Part shown: piece after piece, positions 56,920-64,000 of the stretch
Layout of the letters: every line of letters begins with the position of its first letter
How positions within the stretch are numbered: position 1 is the first letter of the stretch
Source: Anaeramoeba flamelloides
Lineage: Eukaryota; Metamonada; Anaeramoebidae
Direction of reading: 5' to 3'
DNA length: 64,000 nt
Assembly (NCBI GenBank): GCA_027625915.1
Contig: JANTQA010000015.1
Coordinates: 5,671,001 to 5,735,000 of the forward strand
Notes under the pieces: model-generated
Told to the model about the DNA's origin: nothing
What the model saw: the letters and a program-made list of their open reading frames with translations, nothing else
Database searches by the model: none
Translations under genes and position numbers: made by a program

Positions 56920-57245
56920 CAGTGAATTTTGAAGAGACATAGTTTGTATCTTATAATCAGAAGAGTATATAGATATGATATAATTACCATTTATTGACTC
57001 AAACATTAGAAGTGTTTCAAATCTTTTAGTTTTCTGTAAATTTTCTATTGAAGATTAATTGTTAAGGGTTAAATCTAAAAAAAAAAACATTTAATCTGTT
57101 AAGGAAGAGTTTTGAAGTGATTAAATTTGTGTCTTATAATTCAAAGAGTGTCTAGATAGATCCGATTATAGGGCTTATAAACAAACATTAGAAGAATTTT
57201 CAACTCTATTTAGATTTCTAAAAATTGTTGAGTGATTATAACAAA
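56920..57245. repeat. Imperfect tandem duplication, about 180 bp unit
   Basis: Two units share, in order, TTTTGAAG, TATCTTATAAT / TGTCTTATAATTC, AGAGTATATAGATA / AGAGTGTCTAGATA and AACATTAGAAG, plus a TTTCAA..CT..TTTAG.TTTCT stretch. The second unit begins near 57105. Non-coding and old. Confidence 0.6.
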
Positions 57246-58119
57246 AATAAGTATTTTAAATTTGTTAGAATTTTATTAGGATTTATTGATCAATCAAAGG
57301 TTATGTACCATCAACTATTTTTTTTTTCTTTGAGGTTTCTATTTAAAATAACCCATTTTAAACCTAATATCAACTGTTCATAAAAATATTATTGTTTGAT
57401 AGAAACTATTACACAATAAAAAAAACTAAAAGAAACAAAAAAAAAAAAACAAAAAATGAAAAAATGATTGAAATATTTTTTTAAAATCAAAAAAATTGTC
57501 AAATGTGAAATGAAATTTTAGTATTATGATTCTATTAACGCTTTTAGATTTAATAATATTTTGAATTTTGAATAATATTCTTGAACTTGTTGTGAAAAAA
57601 ATAAAATCATAGGGAATAAATCAAAGAATCTAAATATTTCCCATTCTTATTATATAATTTCACCTAACAATTATTCAAGTATTTAACTTCAAAAAATTGT
57701 ATTATCCAAAAATTTATTTTTATTTTAATTCGAAAATTAAAAAATTTCAAGTTTTATTTTTTAATCATAAATGAAACTGAATGTTTAAATTGATTTGAAA
57801 GTACATGATTTTGATGTAAATGTGGATATTTACAATCATTTACTTTGATAACAAAATAAAATAAAAAAAAATACACTAAGTTTATTCGAGAATTGAAAAC
57901 AATCAAGTAAAATCAAAGTTTTTTCTCTATTCTGTTAAATTTAAAAAGACCTTGGCTGCTTTAAAGCACTTGAAAGTACACAAAAATAATAAAAGAAAAT
58001 TATTAAAAATGAAAAATTTAACTTTAAAATATCAACTTATCTAAATTTTAAAAAAAGTAACACATTTTTCAAATTTTGGACTTTTATAAATGAAATAAAT
58101 AGATATTCACATGTTCTAA

Positions 58120-59030
58120 AAAAGAAACCTGAATCCAAAAAAATGAATAAAGTCAAAAATGTGATTATTTTAATCAATATTACAAAAGCATAAATTATTT
58201 CTTGTGGAATTGATAAAAGATATAAATATATCAGAATCATTAGAAAAAAATGGTAAAAAAGTATTGATAATTAACTCCATACATAGACATTCTTAAATAT
58301 ATATATTTATACATAAAATGTTTAAAATAATTAATTAAAATTATGACAATTATTCTTCTTTTTATGAATTTTTCATCAAAACTCTAATGATTAGAAAACT
58401 TTAGGTAATAAAGAAAACACAATAAAAATAAATTGAAAAGAAAAAATACTTAAAATAATACAATAAATATAAATCCGAGTTCCAAACTCTGAGAACTTTG
58501 TATGCTTATTTTTTCTAATTGTTTAAAGGAGTAGAGTATAATCGATTATTTGCTTCATTCTTTTAAATCAAAAAAAAAAAAAAAAAAGCCAGAAAAATAC
58601 TGAAAATTAATAGCTGAGTATGGAATTTTTATTTATTATTGATAATCTTTCTATTGTTTTTTTACACCTCGCAGAAATTCTGTGTATATGCATTCAAGTG
58701 TCATAGAGAATAAATCAAGTACAGAATAACACTGTAGAAGATCTAAGTTTTCTAGGGGGGTTACTTTTTTTAACTGTAAAATCTATTGATTTTACAAACA
58801 AACAGAAAGTTCAAGAAAATATCTAAGTACTATTTAGAAATTTGTGAAATAAAAAGAAAATTTCAAAAATTTTCCTCTAATTTCAAAAATTAAAAAAAAG
58901 ATAATGGCAGTTTTACTGGTTTCAAAAGAAATTAGTAAATTTTAATCTTTCTCTACAAAATTATTTCAAATTAAAAAAAAAACATTATTGGATAAGCTTT
59001 TTTATATTCGTCATGTAAATAATATAATTA
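58120..59030 (+). mobile_element. Second copy of the LINE 3' region
   Basis: Collinear with 18185-19100 over about 900 bp. The zinc-knuckle segment here reads CDYFNQYYKSINYFLWN and is interrupted. The 3' part keeps GATAATCTTTCTATTG and remnants of the TTTTCTAGG modules. More decayed than the first copy. Confidence 0.65.
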
Positions 59031-59656
59031 TTGTTTATATAATATTTTAATTCTTTTTTTTCTTCTCTTTTAGGTTTGATAAAATTTTCAAAAATTACTC
59101 CTTTCTCTCAATAAATAAATAAATAAAAAATGTTTTTTTAATTTTAAAAACTCTGAATCAATATCTGAGTAAATTCACTAAATAATCCCTTCCATTTTTA
59201 AAAAAGTAAAAAAAAGAAAAAATTAAAAAAGATCTTTGAGAAAATAAGAAACTTATAATTTTAACTCTAATTTTTTTGAAGGTACCTCAATTTTTCACCA
59301 AATTTAAATTTTTCATGAGAAATTGATCAAACGTATTACAAATTTTTATTACAAGTTAGATCATTTATTTTTTTTTCTCTTAAAAATTGAAAACAAGTAA
59401 GCTATTGAAAAAAAAAAATTTCTACCTTCAATCTATACCCCATTTGAAAAAACTTTTAAATTTAAAAACAATTGAACAAGTTTTTTTAATTTTAAATAAT
59501 TTTGGATTTAAAAAGAAGGCAATTTAATCATTTCCATAAAAAATTCAAAACGTAAATGATTAGAACCAAAATAATCAAAAGAAATAATAGACTAAGAATT
59601 AGATTAAGAATAAAAAAAAAAAGAATAAAAAAAAAAGAATAAATATTATTTAATTT

Positions 59657-62600
59657 TTAAAAATTCATTGCTCTTTGTGCTCTTTGTAATAGATTTTTAT
59701 TGAATTGGTGTATTGACGGATAACTTTGAGTTTTATCTTCAATCAACCAGCGTAAGATAATATCTTGGTCATGATCGCTTTGTTTTATTACCCTGGTAAT
59801 CATGTTTCTTGAAAACTGATTATTTAGGCTTTTAATAAATTGCCGTATTAATTTATTATAATTATTTTGAAGTTTTGGTAAAAATAAAGCCTTTGAGGGT
59901 ACATTAAATACATCTTTAATGCCAAATAATTGGAATAGCAAGTTTTCTCCTACCTGTTCGCCGATAAAGATATAGACTTCGATTCCATTAGCAAGTAAAA
60001 AAATACCATCTGTTGTCAAATTTTGAAGAGTAAGGGATATTCTATTCGGGAATTGTGGTTGGTTTGAATTTGGATCAAGTTGATCTATTCGATAAAAATG
60101 GGGGCATAACAATGATGTAGTTTCATGATATGCGCGTGAATGATACTGTAAAAAATAATAAGCACGCTCATCAAGATTCATTTTTGACGAATTGCTAAAC
60201 ATTGCGTTTTTTGTTAAGCCCACCGTGAAAAGTGGTAATAGGCTTAAGGAATTTGGTAATATTAATGTTTCTCCTCCATTTTCTAATGTTTTATTTAAAT
60301 AGGGTTTACCTTCTTCAAGAGAAAAAAAAGCAATTAATATATTACAAAAATCATTAATCGCTTCTTCTCGAACTTTGTTTAATGGGACTGACAAACCAAG
60401 ATCAATTGATTTACGGATTATATAATTAAAGGTAATTTCCGAATTTAGCGATGCGAGAATGTTTACCCATGATTCCGATGTTGGTATCGCCGAGGTTATT
60501 ACACGTACTCTCCTTTGCTGTTTTTCAGTTGTATATCTATTTTGAGAGAATTATTTTTCGATTTGAGATATAGTTTTATTTTTTTTTTATATATTAAATT
60601 TATTTTGAAAAAATTTTGTTGTTTTGAAAGGTTAATGATTTTTTTTGTTGTTTTTTGTTTAAAAATAAAAGCTCAATATTGTTTCTCTTTTTCAAAAATT
60701 CATATAAACTACACTTGAGCAATCCGATATTAATCTTTGTAAGCTATTTCCAAAAAAGAAGGGGAAATTTATTTTAAAATATCTCTATTTTACACAATTA
60801 TCCTAATTTTACCATTTAAATATCCAAAATTGTTATTTATAATTTATTGATTCTTAATAATAATTTGATTTGTTTTTTTTGTAAGAAATTATATAAATTA
60901 AAAGATATCAAAATTTCTGCTCTCGATTTTAAATGATATTTTTCAAGGTGTGAAAATTAGATCTTTTTTTTCTTTTTGATCAAAAAAGTTTTTTTCGAGA
61001 GAGATTTAATCCTGATAAAATTTCAAATGCTGGTAATGAAAATTTTATAACCACCTTTTATTTCTTAAAAAATCGTTTGTAATATTTATCGTATTGCCCA
61101 TTTTTTAGAAATTGAATTTTATTGTAACCGTCCTGAAAAAAAAATGGTCAAATCGGTTTTAATTGTAGAATAGTTATTAAAAAGTAAAATTTCCAATAAG
61201 AATATTTTTAAATTATTGTTTTACTTATTTTTCACTGATCAATAAAGATATCTGAAACTGAAGCTTCCCAAACTGGATTTGTACATATTGTTAATATCTT
61301 AAAGTCAATTTTACATGAATGAAAAAAGCATATCAACAAAAAATCCAAAAAAATTCACTTTTACTAATGTTTAAAATTAAATCTCAAATTGGGTTTTTAA
61401 ACGTTGCTTAAATTTTGTTTTACTATACAATGTTTTGAATACTGCTTTACTTCTAATAATCAATCTAATTTTTTGAACTTGGATTTTTGTTGTTTTGAAA
61501 TTAAGGAAAAAAGACATTAAAAAATATTTGAAAATGATTGAGAACATTTTAACTATTGTTTTACAATTCGAACCGATTTGACAATTTTTTTCCAGAATGG
61601 TAATTAGAAATATGTAGAATTTTATAAAAGTTTTTTTCTCAAAAAGTTTGCATTGTAGCAAGTAATTATAGTGCAAATTTTGGAGTATTTTTTTTTGGAT
61701 TCAATTCATGTTTAGGTTATATAGTAGGGTGAAAATTAGTAGGTTTTAGTTTAAGAAAAAAAAAAAAAAATTGAGTGAAGGATTTGAAAGGTTAATTGCT
61801 TTAGATTATGCTAGATGGTAAAAATGTTAGATAAGTTTATTTATTTGTTTGAAATATCCGCTATTTCAGATCGAGGCATATTACCGTTATATAAAAGGAT
61901 TTTTTTGAGAAACTTAGTTGTTGGATTTCCAATATATTTATGATTAATATTTAACTAGTTATTGTTTCGTATTTTTTTCTTTTATTATGCTATTATTTTT
62001 TCAAGAACTTGATTTTTCATTTTTCTTTTTTTCTTAAATATCTTTTTTGTTAGTGTTTTTATGTTTTAAATATTCAAGTTTGGATAAGTCTTCAAATCAC
62101 TCTGATCCAACTTTGCTCTAGGTTGGGCTACCATGGTCAGCGAAAGCTTGTGTTTATTTTTTCAAATGAATAAGTATATTTACTTTGAAATTCATTTTAT
62201 GTTAGATTCATTTTCTGTTAAATTTAAAATTAAATTATATCTCAAGGTTTAATAAGGAAAGACCAAAATTTAATCTCAAAAATTTTCTTTTTTAATTGAT
62301 TTTGCCAAGTTCATTATCATTTTTTCAACTCATAATGAGAAAACACGATTTTGAGAACTTGAAATAAAATTTTTCATTTTTTACTTGAAAAATGGAACTA
62401 AATTCTTTTTCAAACAAAAGGGCTACACCTCTCAAATCATCAATACTATTAAATTTGATTGTTAATAAGATGATTACTTATTGGTGATTTTCATTTTAAT
62501 TTTTCATTTTTTCATTTTTTTTTTTTTTTTATTTATGAATATTAAACAGTTGGAAAATGAAAAAAAAAAAAACAAGATAAGAAGAAATCAATTTGGAAAT

Positions 62601-64000
62601 AATATACGATGTATAAAAATGGAAAAAATTTAAGTTTGATTTCTAATGAGCTAGATATAGGGATTAAGAAAGACCATTATTGGATTGATGTTTGGAACTA
62701 AAGATAAAGAGAAAATAAAGAAAAAAAAAAAATTCCAGTTAAATACCCAGATGAATTGTGGCTTTATCTTGAAAATGAGACTTTAAAGAACAAAAGTTTG
62801 ACGTGTAAAGAATTACCAATAAAATGTAAAGTAACTTTTTCAATTCACCTTGTTCAATGGTTTTTATTGATTTTATAATTTTTTTTTTCTTTACAATTTA
62901 CAAAACGATATTTCTCATTTCAAATAAAATCACATATCAATTTTTAAAATAAGTAATTTTAATTTTTATTCTTTTGTTTTAATGGGTTTTAAATCTTTGG
63001 TTGAGTGTTTATTTTTAAGTTTTAAAGAGTTTCTTAGATTTTAGAATGATAATTGAATTAATTTGATTCAATTATGAATAATTTTTTAATATTATATGTG
63101 TCCATTTATTTGAAAAAGAGTTTAGTTATGAATTTACTGAACAAAATATATTAAAATAAAATAAAAAATAAATTATTGGTTTAATCAAACTTTGGAAACT
63201 TGTGATAATGGTAAACATTTGGAAAAAGAAAATTCTACAAAATTCGACATATTTCTAACAATTTTTTTTGGTGGGCATCATTTTGAAATGATTGTCCATA
63301 TTGTTTTATTTACAAACCAAACTTTTTCTATATTTTCTGATTGAAAAAAAAAAAATAAATAAATCCAAAAGTAAAAAAACTTACACTACTGCACATTGTA
63401 TTAAAAATGGCCTGCCAGAAATTGCATTATTATTGGGTACAACTTTCAAAAGAAAAGAGTCATCGGGTGAAATAGTTGGGGAGCCAATTAATTGGCTACT
63501 AGAGATCGTAGTGTTACCATAAAATTTTGAGATTTGAAATTCTTTATTTACTCTACACCTCATCACAGATTCCCAAGTGGAATATCTTTTCAAAACATAG
63601 GCAAAATCCTTTTCAAATGCCCTACCTGCGCCATTCCGTAGGTCATGGTCACGATAATAAAACATTTCCCCGCTTGTGTATCGGGCTAGTAATCCTATCG
63701 TTGCAACGTCAAGGTAATTTTGAGGAAAGAAAAAGATATCGACAGAGATTTGCTTATCATTAAAATTTTCAGCCATTTCGCGATATAATCTGGTGGTTAA
63801 ATTATTCTTAAGGGGCGAAAATAGAATTGATGATGATTGTTGTTGTTGGTTTGATTGTTGTTGGTTGCTTTGTAGATTTATTTTATTTGTTATTTTATCT
63901 CTCCCTGCCAATGCAAATTTCCCTAAAGAGGGCCGTGAGGCTATTGTTAGAAATAATTTCCCGCCCGTTGGTGACATTAATAAATAGGCTATCTGTAATA
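59657..64000 (-). CDS. SEC24: Sec24 COPII coat cargo adaptor, 5'-partial
   Basis: Cargo-binding subunit of the Sec23/Sec24 inner COPII coat on ER exit sites. Two reverse-strand exons are visible: 64000-63385 (continuing beyond the window) and 60536-59657, joined phase 2 across a GT-AG intron. Joining gives QCAVVYTTEKQQRRVRV, the expected beta-sandwich strand. Landmarks: LQIAYLLMSPTGGKLF (trunk end), ISVDIFFFPQNYLDVATIG, GEMFYYRDH, VMRCRVNKEFQISKFYGN, the helical segment ILPNSLSLLPLFTVGLTKNA, DERAYYFLQYHS, PHFYRIDQLD, the gelsolin-like domain TTDGIFLLANGIEVYIFIGE and C-terminal LIEDKTQSYPSIHQF. The Met of MSPTGG is internal, not the start. About 498 residues are visible; the N-terminal Pro/Gln region and zinc finger lie to the right. 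A Gln/Asn insert (SNQQQSNQQQQSSS) breaks the trunk-to-sandwich loop. Sec23 is excluded by the SPTGG and gelsolin details. Confidence 0.95.
60537..63384 (-). other. 2.8 kb intron of Sec24
   Basis: On the reverse strand the donor is GTAAGT after GCAGTAGT and the acceptor ATAG precedes ATATACAACT. A degraded family 2 MITE lies at about 60742-61160. In 61161-63384 I see no exon or paired repeat; short frames at 61377-61676 and 63292-63522 are not protein-like or overlap the exon. Confidence 0.85.
60742..61160 (-). mobile_element. MITE family 2, copy E (degraded)
   Basis: Begins AGCTATTTCCAAAAAAG after TA, the same end as copy C, and follows its interior (TTATTTATAATTTATTGATT, CTCTCGATTTTAAATGATAT) with many changes. 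The far TIR is not recognisable. Confidence 0.6.

Larger units (their letters stand above)
56282..59656. other. Intergenic region, kexin-like gene to Sec24
   Basis: Convergent genes 3.4 kb apart. It holds an imperfect tandem repeat (56920-57245) and a LINE 3' copy (58120-59030). The stretches 57246-58119 and 59031-59656 show only A/T runs and no feature I can support. Confidence 0.55.

Noticed and set aside
1-64000. CRISPR arrays, rRNA genes, operons, riboswitches, complete retroviral or Polinton-like elements
   Set aside because: No regularly spaced repeats, no rRNA-like sequence, and the genes are eukaryotic with introns. I saw no capsid, integrase or long terminal repeat signature; the reverse-transcriptase pieces have LINE motif order.

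Overview
The window is a very AT-rich stretch of a nuclear genome from a single-celled eukaryote. Homopolymer A/T runs are everywhere. The genes are ordinary eukaryotic housekeeping genes with GT-AG introns, spaced several kb apart on both strands. Glu/Lys and Asp/Asn tracts in the proteins, very high AT and small proteins carrying long introns suggest an amoeboid protist (Amoebozoa or an Anaeramoeba-like metamonad), but the sequence does not settle the lineage.

Layout, left to right. (1) 2-4399 +: C-terminal two thirds of APC1, the scaffold of the anaphase-promoting complex, running off the left edge. (2) 10453-16021 +: a ROK-family sugar kinase in four exons whose third intron is 4.4 kb. 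(3) 20968-22584 -: a Rho/Rac GTPase in five exons with a CaaX box. (4) 28430-42163 +: a 219-residue protein with two HMG boxes, in three exons separated by introns of 7.4 and 5.7 kb. (5) 46118-47470 +: WDR12/Ytm1, a ribosome-biogenesis WD40 protein. (6) 50890-52014 +: an RNFT-like membrane RING E3 ligase. (7) 54596-56281 +: a kexin/furin-like protein with a P domain, in which the catalytic residues appear to be replaced and the prodomain is missing (a pseudoprotease). (8) 59657-64000 -: the C-terminal part of the COPII coat protein Sec24, with a 2.8 kb intron, running off the right edge. The genes do not form an operon or pathway; they cover cell cycle, sugar phosphorylation, cytoskeletal signalling, chromatin, ribosome assembly, protein turnover and secretion.

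Between the genes, and especially inside the long introns, much of the DNA is small mobile elements that I recognised by pairing terminal inverted repeats (TIRs) by eye. At least eight families of short non-coding TIR elements are present, most flanked by TA and so Tc1/mariner-like (MITEs), several in two to five copies. There are also a 3.4 kb structure with roughly 0.7 kb inverted arms, decayed LINE reverse-transcriptase fragments, two copies of a LINE 3' region, and a candidate tRNA-derived SINE. The long introns look like ordinary introns inflated by these insertions.

Most notable are the apparently dead, probably surface-anchored kexin-like protein; the two HMG boxes split by an intron at the same codon, which records an ancient domain-plus-intron duplication; and the MITE families, two of which share a core but have different ends. 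All boundaries are from reading the sequence, without alignment software or databases.
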